A stretch of 56,962 nucleotides of DNA. Source: an uncultured Pseudomonadota bacterium (GTDB lineage: Bacteria > Pseudomonadota > Alphaproteobacteria > Rs-D84). Below are positions 32,306 through 41,741 of this stretch, in pieces. A program made the position numbers and the translations under genes. The DNA is taken from the NCBI GenBank assembly GCA_902787305.1, contig CADAFS010000012.1, positions 1-56,962 on the forward strand, given 5' to 3'. Positions within the stretch are counted from its first letter, which is position 1. Each line of letters starts with the position of its first letter. Under the pieces are notes generated by a model that had not been told where the DNA came from, made no database searches, and saw only the letters and a program-made list of their open reading frames with translations.

Positions 32306-32566
32306 TTAGGCCAATTTTGCGGCGGCGCGTGTTAAACGCGAAACCTTGCGCGATGCGCGTTTTTTCGGCATTGTTTTGCCGGCGGCCTTCATCATTTTGC
32401 TTTCGGCACTGCGCACCGCGGTGACCGCGACGGCCTTGTCCCCAGATGCGATGGCACGAATGGCCTTTTTGGTTTCGGTTTTAACGGCACTGCGCCGGGC
32501 GGTATTTACCGCGTTTTTCTTTGCAGTTACCAATACTCTTTTTTTAGATGATTTGTGGTTTGCCAC
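32306..32566 (-). CDS. rpsT: Ribosomal protein bS20
   Basis: The 86-residue, very basic product begins MANHKSSKKRVLVTAKKNAV, as S20 does, with the alternating Lys/Ala helix pattern to the end (RKVSRLTRAAAKLA). It binds 16S rRNA early in 30S assembly. In several alphaproteobacteria rpsT is close to dnaA; here dnaA lies about 3 kb away. Confidence 0.95.
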   Translation of the reverse strand: MANHKSSKKRVLVTAKKNAVNTARRSAVKTETKKAIRAIASGDKAVAVTAVRSAESKMMKAAGKTMPKKRASRKVSRLTRAAAKLA

Positions 32567-32642
32567 TTTATTTTCCTTTTATTTATTTTGGTTTTCTGGT
32601 ATATTTTATAGTAAACAAAGATAAAATCAAGGAAAAATAACA

Positions 32643-33230
32643 ATGTTATATGTTGTTGGTGTTTTGGTGGCCTATGTATTGGGATCTGTGCCGTGTGGTT
32701 TATTGTTGGCGCGGTTGTTCGGTTACGGCGATTTGCGCCGTGTTGGCAGTGGTAATACCGGTGCCACAAATGCGCTGCGGGCGGGGGGATTGCGACTTGC
32801 CATCAGTGTATGGGTGTTGGATATGGCCAAGGCGTTTTTGGCGGTTTTAATCGGAAATTATATTGGCGATGTGGCGTTTGGCGCGTGGTGCGGTTTTGCG
32901 GCGATGGTTGGGCATTGTTTCCCGGTTTGGCTGCGTTTTCATGGGGGCAAGGGCGTGTCGTGTCTGTTTGGAATTTTTTTGGCCGTCAATCCGTTGATGT
33001 TTATTATTTGCGGAATTGAATGGTTGATTGTGGCGTTGGGGTTTGGGTATTCGTCACTGGGGGCAATCATAGTATTTTGCCTTGCACCAGTGTTGGGGTT
33101 CGCGATTTCGGCGGGTGTTGGGTTTGCTTTTTTGGCGATGGCGGCGCTTTGCCTGTATCGGCATTTGGAAAACATTGGGCGTCTGGTTGGTGGCACCGAA
33201 TCAAAAATTACATGGAAATGGAAGAAATAA
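32643..33230 (+). CDS. plsY: Glycerol-3-phosphate acyltransferase PlsY
   Basis: PlsY transfers acyl groups from acyl-phosphate to glycerol-3-phosphate, the first step of phospholipid synthesis. The 195-residue product has five membrane segments and the three family motifs: GSVPCGLLLARLFG, RRVGSGNTGATNALRAGG and GHCFPVWLRFHGGKGV. RBS AAGGA. Divergent from rpsT. Confidence 0.93.
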   Translation: MLYVVGVLVAYVLGSVPCGLLLARLFGYGDLRRVGSGNTGATNALRAGGLRLAISVWVLDMAKAFLAVLIGNYIGDVAFGAWCGFAAMVGHCFPVWLRFHGGKGVSCLFGIFLAVNPLMFIICGIEWLIVALGFGYSSLGAIIVFCLAPVLGFAISAGVGFAFLAMAALCLYRHLENIGRLVGGTESKITWKWKK

Positions 33231-33260
33231 AACTATTTGCGCTTTATTTTTGACCAAATT

Positions 33261-33271
33261 TGTGGTATAAT
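33261..33271 (+). promoter_or_regulatory. Extended -10 promoter of the gene at 33300
   Basis: TGTGGTATAAT with TATAAT at 33266-33271; a GAGGGAG RBS follows. Confidence 0.6.
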
Positions 33272-33299
33272 GGCGGGTGTTAAGAGGGAGATTTTGCAA

Positions 33300-34148
33300 A
33301 TGAAAACTTTGTTATTCGTTTCGCTTTTGGTCGTGCCATGTATGGCAATGGCGGATTTGCGTGACCCGCGTGTCGGCGCAACCAGCATGGTTGCAAGTCG
33401 TCTTGCACCCGCGCAGGGCCGGGCGATTGTTGCATCGAAAAATCAAATTACTATGCCGGATGTGTCGATTAGTACGGAACCCCGTTCGCCGAGTATTAAA
33501 GATGACGATGTAAAACCGTCTTATCCGGCGGCGGATGCGGAAAAGGATAATCGTGATGCGGAACGTGCCGCGTGTTTGAACAATAATATCGGAATAGGGA
33601 ACACCTTTGTTTGGGCATCGAAATACAGCAACACGAACAGTTATGCCACAATGCAGGAAGATTTGGAAAATCCCGAAAACAATGTTTGCTTTGTAAAAGT
33701 TGATTTGAAATCTGCGGATGGGCGCGTGAATATGTCTGATATCCCAAGTCGATATTTCCAATGGGGGTATAATATAAACTGTGGTTCATGGGTCGATGAA
33801 GAAATGTTGCGCCAACGTATTTTGGATGCGAAAAAATCGGGCCGGACATGGGCGACCGTTGGTGGTGCGGTTGGTGGTGCCGCGGTTGGTGTTGGGGCGA
33901 TGGAACTGTTTGGAAATAAACTTATTGGTGGCAAGGTCGAAGGACAGAAAAATAAGAAATTGGACCAAACGCAATTGTTGCGTTCACAATTGTTGACGAT
34001 GAAAAACAAAAAAGATTCACGTTATGATAGTTTTATGGCCGAATTGCGTAAGTTCAAAGAGGCATGTGACGATTATAAATCGAAAACAGGTGGCACATAC
34101 AGCAAGTGCGACGAATTCGACTATGACCAGTTGCTTGCCATACAATAA
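33300..34148 (+). CDS. Unknown secreted protein with glycine-zipper segment
   Basis: The 282-residue product has a signal peptide (MKTLLFVSLLVVPCMAMA), a polar region with a few Cys (AACLNNN, NNVCFVKVDLKSADGR, NINCGSWVDEE), then a Gly-rich membrane-like segment (TVGGAVGGAAVGVGAMELFG) and a Lys-rich helical C-terminus. The zipper plus helix design recalls the cassette proteins and the end of the gene at 36892. Function unknown. Confidence 0.72.
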   Translation: MKTLLFVSLLVVPCMAMADLRDPRVGATSMVASRLAPAQGRAIVASKNQITMPDVSISTEPRSPSIKDDDVKPSYPAADAEKDNRDAERAACLNNNIGIGNTFVWASKYSNTNSYATMQEDLENPENNVCFVKVDLKSADGRVNMSDIPSRYFQWGYNINCGSWVDEEMLRQRILDAKKSGRTWATVGGAVGGAAVGVGAMELFGNKLIGGKVEGQKNKKLDQTQLLRSQLLTMKNKKDSRYDSFMAELRKFKEACDDYKSKTGGTYSKCDEFDYDQLLAIQ

Positions 34149-34173
34149 TGTATAACGCATATAAATATGTAAA

Positions 34174-34194
34174 ACACCCAATCGGGTGTTTTTT
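34174..34194 (+). terminator. Terminator of the gene at 33300
   Basis: ACACCC-AATC-GGGTGT followed by TTTTTC. Confidence 0.8.
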
Positions 34195-34221
34195 CTTGTG
34201 ATTTGTGACAAAATGTATAGT

Positions 34222-35244
34222 ATGTGCGATATGGACGAATTGTTTGGACATCTTTTAATTCTGCGGTCGCCGGGGATTGGACCGGTTGCGTATGAAAAAT
34301 TGCTGCGCCGATTCGGGTCGGTGGATGCGGTGATTGAATCGCTGTGTCCGCCGGTGGAATTGCGTGATGCGGTTATGCGCGAAATTGATGCGGCGACGCG
34401 TATGGATATAAAGTTTATCTTTGATACGGATGAATATTATCCGAACGCGTTGCGGCGCGTGAAAAATCATCCGCCGATTTTAACCGTGCGGGGAAATATC
34501 GAAACACTGCGTCACGAATCGGTTGCGATGGTTGGAACGCGGCATGCAACGGCGGCCGGAATGGAATTTATGGCGAATATGGCGACCGCATTCGCGGAAC
34601 ATAATATATGTGTTGTGTCGGGCATGGCAATTGGAACAGATTCGGCGGCGCATGTTGGGGCACTGCGTGCGCGTGGGGGGGCGAATACCATTGCTGTGCT
34701 GGCGGGTGGGGTGGATTATATTTGGCCGCTTGAAAACGAATCGCTTTATTACGAAATTTTGGAACGCGGTGCGGTGGTCAGTGATATGCCAATCGGTTTT
34801 GTGCCAAAGGGAACAAATTTTGTGCAACGAAATCGAATCATTGCCGGAATTGGTGAAAAACTTATATTATCCGAAGCAGATTTGAAATCGGGCAGTATGA
34901 AAACCGCCGAATTTGCCCGCGAATATGGGCGTACGGTTTATGCGGTGCCGTCACATCCCGCCGATTCCCGCGCCGCAGGACCAAATTCACTGATTCGGTC
35001 GGGCGCAGCGATTTTGTGCCAAGGCGTATCAGATTTTTTTGCCGATGATAAAGCAAAAGAAAAAAATCTGAAAAAATCCGAATCTGAAAATGAAATTTTG
35101 GATAAAATTGGAACCGTTCCACTCTCTGAATCTGTATTGGCAGAAATTGTCGGAAAAAATATTTCGGAAATTAAACGCGAACTCGTAATTTTGGAATTGC
35201 AGGGTTTGATTGAAAAACAAGATAATGGATACGTTCGTTTATAG
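34222..35244 (+). CDS. dprA: DNA-processing protein DprA
   Basis: DprA binds incoming single-stranded DNA and loads RecA in natural transformation. The 340-residue product shows a helical N-terminus (RSPGIGPVAYEKLLRRFG), the Rossmann-type core with AMVGTRHATAAG, VVSGMAIGTDSAAHVGAL, VLAGGVDYIWP, FVQRNRIIAG and PNSLIRSGAA, and a C-terminal winged helix. The start is ambiguous among in-frame ATGs at 34213, 34222 and 34231; TGTGACAAAAT (34204-34214) as -10 would favour 34222 with almost no leader. Confidence 0.92.
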   Translation: MCDMDELFGHLLILRSPGIGPVAYEKLLRRFGSVDAVIESLCPPVELRDAVMREIDAATRMDIKFIFDTDEYYPNALRRVKNHPPILTVRGNIETLRHESVAMVGTRHATAAGMEFMANMATAFAEHNICVVSGMAIGTDSAAHVGALRARGGANTIAVLAGGVDYIWPLENESLYYEILERGAVVSDMPIGFVPKGTNFVQRNRIIAGIGEKLILSEADLKSGSMKTAEFAREYGRTVYAVPSHPADSRAAGPNSLIRSGAAILCQGVSDFFADDKAKEKNLKKSESENEILDKIGTVPLSESVLAEIVGKNISEIKRELVILELQGLIEKQDNGYVRL

Positions 35245-35558
35245 GAAAAGTTGTGTCTATACAGTGTATATACAAAGCGCGGAAATCAGGGGTAAAAACG
35301 AATCGTGTCAAAAAATAAATTTCATAAAATTGGCGAAGATTTGGTTGCAAATGAAAATCAATTTTATAAATTGTTTTGCGTAGAAAGGTTGGTTTATAAA
35401 TAAATGTTATCAGCGAGAGAGTAGAGTGTAGGGAACATAAAAAAGGCGTCAAATAAAATTGGGTGATTGGGTTTGGCGTTTTTATGCGGGTGGCTTTTGC
35501 ATACTTCGCATTGGGACTTTGCAGGAAACTCTTTGAAAGGAAGGAAAGGAGAAACGGC
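35245..35558. other. AT-rich region upstream of dnaA, possible origin or dnaA control region
   Basis: The 314 bases contain no convincing gene. TATACAGTGTATA at about 35256 is palindromic; ATAAAATTG (35324-35332) and CAATTTTAT (35359-35367) form an inverted repeat in a very AT-rich stretch; GGCGTCAAA...TTTGGCG-TTTTTAT near 35438-35483 could be an attenuator or terminator. I did not find TTATCCACA-type DnaA boxes by eye. Confidence 0.35.
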
Positions 35559-36833
35559 ATGCAGGTGGCAATTCTTAACAAACAGGTTTCGGTGGATGCA
35601 ATACGCGAATGTATTGCGACCAAAATGGATGCGGCCTGTTTTACTTCGTGGATTGCGCCGTTGGGTATAACCGTGTCGGATTCTGAATTGGTGTTTAATG
35701 CGCCAAATCAATTTACCGCGGATTTTGTTAGAACAACATATTCAAATATATTAAATGCGGTTGCGGCCACGTATGGTTTGACGGTGCGTATTTCGGTTGC
35801 AAATGTTGCACCGCGTATGGTCAAAACCGCGAACGACAATAATTCGCAAACATATACTGCGCCGGCCACAACAAATGATGCCGGCGATTTTGATTCATTT
35901 GTTTTGTCCGAAGAAAATTCGTTTGTTGTGTCGGCGTGTAAAAAAATGGCGGCGGGAACGGCAACGTTTTCACCGCTGTTTATTTACGGGGGGGCGGGCT
36001 GTGGGAAATCTTTGCTTGCACGGTGCATAAATTCTGCGGCGCGTGGGCGCACGATTATGATGTCGGGGGCGCAATTTGTTTCGGAATTTGCGCGCGCGTT
36101 GCATGACCGCACAATTTTCGCGTTCAAAGATTACTGTCGCAATTGTGATACATTTATTATGGATGATGTTCAGGTTTTATCTGGTAAACGCGCGACATGT
36201 GATGAATTCTTGCAATTGATTATTGATTTGCGCGGGGCGGGTAAAAATATCGTTTTGGTTGCGGATGCGGCGCCAAGTAATTTAACCGGTTTTGATCATC
36301 GGGCGCAATCACTTTTGGCATCGGGATTGGTTGCGGATGTCGTGGCACCATCGCGCGCGGTTCGTGCAAAAATGTTTGAACGCGCGGGTGTTGATTCGGC
36401 GGTCGCAAATATGATTGCCGGGCGCATACTTTCCGATGGTCATGTGATTGCGGGTGTGTTAAATAAAATAAGTGCGTACCGTGAAATCATGGGTGAAGCA
36501 ATTGATGAAAATGTCGCGGAACGCATTTTGGCGGATACACTTAAAAAATCACATTCGCCAATTGCAATTGTGAAATCCATGTGTGAAAAGTTGGGTGTGT
36601 CATATGACGCGGTTTGTGGAACGGGACGTGCGCGTGCGTTGGTTTTGGCACGGCAAATGATGATGGTCGTGCTTAAAAATGCAACCGGATTGTCACTTAG
36701 TGAAATCGGGCAATATGTTGGTGGGCGTGACCATGCAACCGTTATGTATGGAATTGATAGAATTGAAAAATTAAAGGCGGGCGATTTGGTGTTGTCCGCA
36801 CAACTTTCGCAAATGATTGATGAATATAAATAA
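35559..36833 (+). CDS. dnaA: Chromosomal replication initiator DnaA
   Basis: DnaA opens the replication origin. The ATG at 35559 has AAAGGAG upstream; the frame to 35463 lacks an RBS. The 424-residue product has domain I (about 1-75, IRECIATKMDAACFTSWIAP), a short linker, AAA+ domain with Walker A GGAGCGKS at 144-151 and Walker B TFIMDDVQVL, and domain IV with the DnaA-box-binding signature GRDHATVMYGIDRIEK. It is somewhat short for the family, mainly in the linker. Confidence 0.94.
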   Translation: MQVAILNKQVSVDAIRECIATKMDAACFTSWIAPLGITVSDSELVFNAPNQFTADFVRTTYSNILNAVAATYGLTVRISVANVAPRMVKTANDNNSQTYTAPATTNDAGDFDSFVLSEENSFVVSACKKMAAGTATFSPLFIYGGAGCGKSLLARCINSAARGRTIMMSGAQFVSEFARALHDRTIFAFKDYCRNCDTFIMDDVQVLSGKRATCDEFLQLIIDLRGAGKNIVLVADAAPSNLTGFDHRAQSLLASGLVADVVAPSRAVRAKMFERAGVDSAVANMIAGRILSDGHVIAGVLNKISAYREIMGEAIDENVAERILADTLKKSHSPIAIVKSMCEKLGVSYDAVCGTGRARALVLARQMMMVVLKNATGLSLSEIGQYVGGRDHATVMYGIDRIEKLKAGDLVLSAQLSQMIDEYK

Positions 36834-36855
36834 TCGTTTTGTCTTTCGGACTTTT

Positions 36856-36866
36856 TGTGATAGAAT
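36856..36866 (+). promoter_or_regulatory. Extended -10 promoter of the OmpA-like gene
   Basis: TTTTTGTGATAGAAT: TAGAAT at 36861-36866, with AAGGAG 16 bases before the ATG at 36892. Confidence 0.55.
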
Positions 36867-36891
36867 ATAGGGAAAAGTAAGGAGCGAGAGA

Positions 36892-37941
36892 ATGAAAAAA
36901 CTTCTTGTGTTTTTTATGGTTTTATTTGGAATAAGTTTGGGTGCGATGGCAACGCCAAAGGATTATAAAGTAGGCAATTATATTTGTGCCAAGGTTGATA
37001 GGGAAGTTAAGCGAGACGGAACCGATGGTATTACATTAAAGGGGCAAAATGCGAAAATTCAATTGTTTTTTGATACAGGCAGTAGTACCAGCATAGGGTT
37101 GCATAATGGGTGTGAAGCCGAATACAAAAAAATATATGCGGATGTGCAGAAAGTGGCGGGGGATATAGAAGAACTTGTTTTTATCGGGTCCGCAGACCAA
37201 CAGAATAGGAGTGGAAATTCTGATTTGAATCGTGATTTGGCGAAACGTCGTGCTGATTATGCTGCCGATGTACTTGGTGGTGATTTGGCCTGGAAAAAAT
37301 ATGTGACTGGTGATGAAAATGCTAAGACATATTCCACGACCGTTGATAATCCTGTTTATCGTTCGGTAAATGTTTATGTTATTTGGCGGCTTGCGGAATG
37401 TCCGACAAAGTTTGTTGAAAAATTGTCAGCGTATGAAAAAGAATTGACGGATGCACTTAGCAGTCATCCAAAGGATAAAGATAAAATTGAAAAGGCCTTG
37501 GCCGGTGTGAAAAAAGCAAAGGAACTTTGTCATCCGGGTAAAACATTGACGGCGGGCGAGGTTGAACAGTTGTTGGATGAGGTTTATGGTTTGTTGATAA
37601 TTGCGGGCGATGTTGTGACGTCAGTTCAGGTTATAAATACCGAAATTGGGGTTGATGTTTCATATCAAGAAAATTCAATTGATTTGCAGTATTCGAAACT
37701 TGATGGTTTGCGGCGCCAGTTAGGGCTTTCCGTGTGGCGGGATGAAAACGGGAACTTTAATACCGCGCGGTTGGTGTCCGATTCGATTGCCGGGGTTGTT
37801 TTGGGGACCGTTGGCGGAATCGTGACCAGTAAACTTGTTAAAAAGAATCAATTAAAGAAAGGTTTTGAAGATTTATATTGTGCCATCGGTGGCCAGACCG
37901 TTGCCGAATATGGTGATGATTTCACCGTTGGTATGCGATAG
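36892..37941 (+). CDS. Secreted protein with OmpA-like peptidoglycan-binding domain
   Basis: The 349-residue product has a signal peptide (MKKLLVFFMVLFGISLGAMA). Residues about 55-140 fit the OmpA C-terminal fold: IQLFFDTGSS, VFIGSADQQNRSG, then NRDLAKRRADYAADVL with the conserved Asn and Arg and the Asp used to hold meso-diaminopimelate. A helical middle (about 170-235) and a glycine-zipper membrane-like segment (SIAGVVLGTVGGIVTSKL, about 303-320) follow. It may tether the envelope to peptidoglycan. No known full-length family. Confidence 0.7.
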   Translation: MKKLLVFFMVLFGISLGAMATPKDYKVGNYICAKVDREVKRDGTDGITLKGQNAKIQLFFDTGSSTSIGLHNGCEAEYKKIYADVQKVAGDIEELVFIGSADQQNRSGNSDLNRDLAKRRADYAADVLGGDLAWKKYVTGDENAKTYSTTVDNPVYRSVNVYVIWRLAECPTKFVEKLSAYEKELTDALSSHPKDKDKIEKALAGVKKAKELCHPGKTLTAGEVEQLLDEVYGLLIIAGDVVTSVQVINTEIGVDVSYQENSIDLQYSKLDGLRRQLGLSVWRDENGNFNTARLVSDSIAGVVLGTVGGIVTSKLVKKNQLKKGFEDLYCAIGGQTVAEYGDDFTVGMR

Positions 37942-37946
37942 AAAAA

Positions 37947-37972
37947 AATCCCGAATTGTTCGGGATTTTTTT
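37947..37972. terminator. Bidirectional terminator
   Basis: AATCCCGAA-TTG-TTCGGGATT has T-runs on both sides, serving the OmpA-like gene and the minus-strand gene at 37971, whose stop overlaps it. Confidence 0.85.
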
Positions 37973-38378
37973 ATCTTCTTTGATAATCACGAAGTACGCC
38001 TTCTAACCCGGTTAGTTGTTTTTTGCGCTGTTCAAGTGTATTAAATATGGTGTATTTATCAGATCTGCTTATATTCAATGAATGAATTTGTCCTTTATGA
38101 AAGTCTATGTTTGTATTTGGAAATATGGTTAATATTGCTTCACCTTTTGAGTCAACAAATTCTATTATTGTTTCTGCTTGTTTTTGTATCATAGGATATA
38201 GCACACTATATTGTTTTAACATTAGTCTTACTTCATCAGCCTTGAATAGGGTTGTGATTTCTTGTTTATCTATTGTTGTAGGCAATTCGACATAACCTGC
38301 ATTTGTTTCAACAATTGGTGTCGTTTCTAATTTTTTTACATCGATTCTGTATGTGTGTTTTGAAATTGTTTCGTACAT
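37971..38378 (-). CDS. Unknown cytoplasmic protein
   Basis: The 135-residue product (MYETISKHTYRIDVKKLE...) has no signal peptide, membrane segment or motif that I recognise. It looks like a mixed alpha/beta domain with a charged C-terminal helix (TLEQRKKQLTGLEGVLRDY). An AAAGGGGA RBS lies upstream. Its sequence is AT-richer than its neighbours, suggesting an accessory gene. Confidence 0.65.
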   Translation of the reverse strand: MYETISKHTYRIDVKKLETTPIVETNAGYVELPTTIDKQEITTLFKADEVRLMLKQYSVLYPMIQKQAETIIEFVDSKGEAILTIFPNTNIDFHKGQIHSLNISRSDKYTIFNTLEQRKKQLTGLEGVLRDYQRR

Positions 38379-38447
38379 ACTGTCCCCTTTTGTTTTTTGT
38401 TCGCAAACGGGTGAAAGTATAACGCAAAAAAATGTGGTGTCAATATA

Positions 38448-40427
38448 TTATACAAATAAATCTTTGACGAATTGGGCGTGTTCGGTGATAAAGCGGAAGC
38501 GGAATTCCGGTTTTTTACCCATAAGTTCCGAAACAATCGTGCGGGTTTTTTCCGTGTCTTCGGCGCCTTCGTCCGTGCGCGGGGGTAAATCAACCCGGAC
38601 CAGACGGCGCGTTTTCGGCGACATTGTTGTTTCCTTTAACTGATTTGGCATCATTTCCCCGAGTCCCTTAAACCGTGATATTTCAACCTTTTTATTTTTA
38701 TATTTCCCAGATGTTAGTTTTTCAAGTTCTTCGTCGGAATCGATATAGAATGATTCGGTGCCGTGCGTCAATTTATACAATGGCGGACAAGACAAATACA
38801 AATGTCCACCGTATATCAATTGTGGCATAAATTGGTAAAAGAATGTCATCAACAATGATGCAATATGGCTTCCGTCGACATCGGCATCGGTCATGATGAT
38901 TATTTTATCATAACGCAATTTTGCATCGTCCCAATTTTTGGCGGTGCCGGCACCGATAATATCGATTAAATCATTTAGTTCGCGATTGTTGCCAAACTTT
39001 TCATCCGAATTTGATACGACATTTAACACCTTGCCACGCAGTGGCATAATCGCCTGGGTTGCCCGGTCGCGTGCCTGTTTTGCAGTTCCGCCCGCCGATT
39101 CGCCCTCTACAATAAATAACTCTGTTCCGGCGACGCCATGCTTGGAACAATCGGCAAGTTTCGCCGGCATACGAATGCGTTTGGTCGGGGTTTTACGTGC
39201 AACCTCTTTGACCTGTTTTACGCGGATGCGCGCGTTGGCAAGGTTGACAATAAATTCGAGTAATGTGTTCGCGGTTTTCGGGTCGGATGCCAAAAACATT
39301 TCCCATGGGTCACGCAGCGCGTTTTCCGTATATTTTGCAATTTCGGGGTTTGAAAGTTTTTCCTTGGTCTGGCCTAAAAATTGCGGTGTTTTATAGAACA
39401 CGGAAACAATCGCCGCGACCGAATCAAACACATCTTCGCCTATTATATTCGCCGCAGATTTGTTATTTACTTTTTCCCCATACGCCTTTATCCCGCGGGT
39501 GATTGCAGATTTGAACCCGGTTTCGTGTGTGCCGCCGTCAATTGTTGCGATGGTGTTGCAATATGATGCGAAAAATCCATCGTCCGATGCCGCACCATTT
39601 TCGTCGGTTAAAAAGGTTAGCGCCCATTCCACACGGCCGGAATCGTCCGGAAAATCAACGGTGCCGGAAAAAAGTTTCGGTAAAATCTTTGGCTTGTCAC
39701 GGGTCTTTTCATCCAAGAAATCTGCGACACCATTCGGATAGTAAAATGTCGTGTCGGCCGGAATTTCCATGTCGGCGGTAAGTAATTCGGGCGCACAGTG
39801 CCAATCAATTTTCACCCCGCGTGAAAGGAACGCCTTGGCCCGCGCCATACGGTAAATCTTTATCGGTTTGAAAACCGCCGATTCGCCAAAAATTTCGTCA
39901 TCAATGGTAAAGCGGATACGTGTGCCGTGCGATTTTGATGGATTCCCGCGTGTCATTTTGGTTGTTGGTTTGCCACGGGAAAAAGATTGGTGCCATTCGT
40001 ACCCGTCACGTGCAATCGTCACAACCATTTCGGACGATAGTGCGTTGACAACCGCACTGCCCACGCCGTGCAGGCCGCCACTGGTTTTATAAACATTATT
40101 ATTAAACTTGCCGCCCGAATGCAGCGTGGTAAGTATAACCTCTAGTGCGGATTTGCCGGGGAACTTTGGATGTTCGGCAACCGGGATTCCGCGACCATCG
40201 TCGGTAATTTCAATTGTTTTTGAATCAATCAAACGGACGGTAATTTTCTTGGCAAAGCCGGCGACGGCTTCGTCAATCGAATTGTCCATAATTTCAATCG
40301 GCAAATGGTGCCACGCTTTTTCGTCCGTGCCACCAATATACATCCCCGGGCGCAGACGGACGGGTTCCAATCCTTCCAGTACCTGGATATCCGATGCATC
40401 ATAAGAATGTGAGTTTTGTTCTGTCAT
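38448..40427 (-). CDS. parE: DNA topoisomerase IV subunit B (ParE)
   Basis: ParE is the ATPase subunit of topoisomerase IV, which decatenates chromosomes. The 659-residue product begins SYDASDIQVLEGLEPVRLRPGMYIG and has the GHKL ATPase (IEIMDNSIDEAV, DDGRGIPV), transducer, and TOPRIM (FIVEGESAGGTAKQARDR, MTDADVDGSHI). EISRFKGLGEMMPNQLKETT and the end HAQFVKDLFV favour ParE over GyrB. ATG 40427 follows a minus-strand -10 (TATAAT 40442-40437) by 9 bases; a second ATG at 40433 is possible, and an ORF start at 40469 is rejected. Confidence 0.9.
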   Translation of the reverse strand: MTEQNSHSYDASDIQVLEGLEPVRLRPGMYIGGTDEKAWHHLPIEIMDNSIDEAVAGFAKKITVRLIDSKTIEITDDGRGIPVAEHPKFPGKSALEVILTTLHSGGKFNNNVYKTSGGLHGVGSAVVNALSSEMVVTIARDGYEWHQSFSRGKPTTKMTRGNPSKSHGTRIRFTIDDEIFGESAVFKPIKIYRMARAKAFLSRGVKIDWHCAPELLTADMEIPADTTFYYPNGVADFLDEKTRDKPKILPKLFSGTVDFPDDSGRVEWALTFLTDENGAASDDGFFASYCNTIATIDGGTHETGFKSAITRGIKAYGEKVNNKSAANIIGEDVFDSVAAIVSVFYKTPQFLGQTKEKLSNPEIAKYTENALRDPWEMFLASDPKTANTLLEFIVNLANARIRVKQVKEVARKTPTKRIRMPAKLADCSKHGVAGTELFIVEGESAGGTAKQARDRATQAIMPLRGKVLNVVSNSDEKFGNNRELNDLIDIIGAGTAKNWDDAKLRYDKIIIMTDADVDGSHIASLLMTFFYQFMPQLIYGGHLYLSCPPLYKLTHGTESFYIDSDEELEKLTSGKYKNKKVEISRFKGLGEMMPNQLKETTMSPKTRRLVRVDLPPRTDEGAEDTEKTRTIVSELMGKKPEFRFRFITEHAQFVKDLFV

Positions 40428-40436
40428 AGCCATATT

Positions 40437-40445
40437 ATTATACCA
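40437..40445 (-). promoter_or_regulatory. Extended -10 promoter of parE, nearly leaderless
   Basis: ATGGTATAAT on the minus strand ends 3 bases before ATG 40433 and 9 bases before ATG 40427. Confidence 0.55.
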
Positions 40446-40546
40446 TAATTTTGTTCGGTGCAAGCCCATAAATAAGAATTTTAGGGGCTTGATTTTATTA
40501 AAACGCGGACTATATTTTGTTTAAATAGAAATACGGACGTATAAAA

Positions 40547-41674
40547 ATGAATAAAAATCCTTATGAAGTTTTGGGTGTCGCGCGCGATGCGTCGGATGCC
40601 GATATTAAAAAGGCATATCATAAATTGGTTTTAAAGTATCATCCTGATAAAAATCCGGGGGATAAAACCGCCGAAGAAAAATTCAAAGAAGTAAATAACG
40701 CCTTTGATATACTAAAAGACCCGCAAAAGCGTGCGGCGTATGACCGGTATGGTGATGCGGCGTTCGCGGGTGGAAATGGTGCGTCGGCCGGTATGGGTGG
40801 AAATCCGTTTGGAAACGGGGCGTTCCACTTTGATATGGGCGGTGGCGCGGGTATGGAAGATATCTTGCGCGAAGCGATGCGTGGTTTTGGATTTGGTGGT
40901 TTTGATGGGGCTGCGCGCGGTGGTCAAAGCACCCAGGTGCGCGGGCGTGACTTGCTGGACGAAGTGGTGATAAGTTTGCGCGATGCGTATTTCGGAAAAA
41001 CGCATACTGTGAAATTTGCAAGTAATGTAAAATGTGAAAAATGTAATGGATATGGAACGACGGACGGAAAGCCGGCGCCCGTTTGTCCGCGTTGTCATGG
41101 AACGGGATATGTGAATATGCAACGTGGGTTCTTTGCAATGCAAACACCGTGTCCGGAATGCAATGGACTTGGACATAAAATTGATAAAAAATGTTCTGAA
41201 TGCGATGGGACGGGTGCGGTGCATAAAAACCGAACGATTGATGTGAAAATTCCGGCGGGAATCGAAGACGGCGCGCGACTAAGATTGGCGGGCCAGGGCG
41301 AAGCCGGCGTGAACGGTGGTCCCGCGGGCGATTTTTACCTGGATGTGCGTGTGAAGCCGGATAACCGCTTTGAACGCGACGGTGCAAATTTGATTATGCA
41401 TGTCGATTTGCCGTTTACAACACTTGCGCTTGGTGACGAAATAGAAATTGAAACAATCAATGATAAAAAATTGTCGGTCAAGGTGCCGGCGGGAACGCAA
41501 GTTGGCGAAAAATTACGTGTGCGCGGACATGGTATGCCGACGGGGCGCGGGTCATCATTTGGTGATTTATATATCAGTATCGGTGTTGTAATTCCAACAA
41601 AACTTACCGAAAAGCAAAAGAAGATTTTAACCGAATTTGCCGATACAAAAACTGCGAAAAAAGGTTGGTTTTAA
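40547..41674 (+). CDS. dnaJ: Chaperone DnaJ
   Basis: DnaJ delivers clients to DnaK and stimulates its ATPase. The 375-residue product has the J domain with HPD ([11 protein letters not shown]), a Gly/Phe-rich region, four zinc-finger repeats ([32 protein letters not shown]) and C-terminal substrate-binding domains. dnaK is not next to it. Confidence 0.96.
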   Translation: MNKNPYEVLGVARDASDADIKKAYHKLVLKYHPDKNPGDKTAEEKFKEVNNAFDILKDPQKRAAYDRYGDAAFAGGNGASAGMGGNPFGNGAFHFDMGGGAGMEDILREAMRGFGFGGFDGAARGGQSTQVRGRDLLDEVVISLRDAYFGKTHTVKFASNVKCEKCNGYGTTDGKPAPVCPRCHGTGYVNMQRGFFAMQTPCPECNGLGHKIDKKCSECDGTGAVHKNRTIDVKIPAGIEDGARLRLAGQGEAGVNGGPAGDFYLDVRVKPDNRFERDGANLIMHVDLPFTTLALGDEIEIETINDKKLSVKVPAGTQVGEKLRVRGHGMPTGRGSSFGDLYISIGVVIPTKLTEKQKKILTEFADTKTAKKGWF

Positions 41675-41680
41675 ATCTGT

Positions 41681-41705
41681 CTATACGCCGGAAACCGGCG
41701 TATAG
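41681..41705. repeat. 24-base palindrome, intergenic copy
   Basis: CTATACGCCGG-AAA-CCGGCGTATAG is a perfect palindrome directly after dnaJ. Related palindromes lie inside genes at 4807-4829, 5228-5253, 43067-43090 and 45725-45748. Confidence 0.7.
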
Positions 41706-41715
41706 GGCAAAAAAT

Positions 41716-41740
41716 GCGCCGAAAAATCGGCGCGTTTTTT
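41716..41740. terminator. Bidirectional terminator of dnaJ and pgsA
   Basis: GCGCCGA-AAAA-TCGGCGC with T-runs on both strands. Confidence 0.85.
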
Positions 41741-41741
41741 C

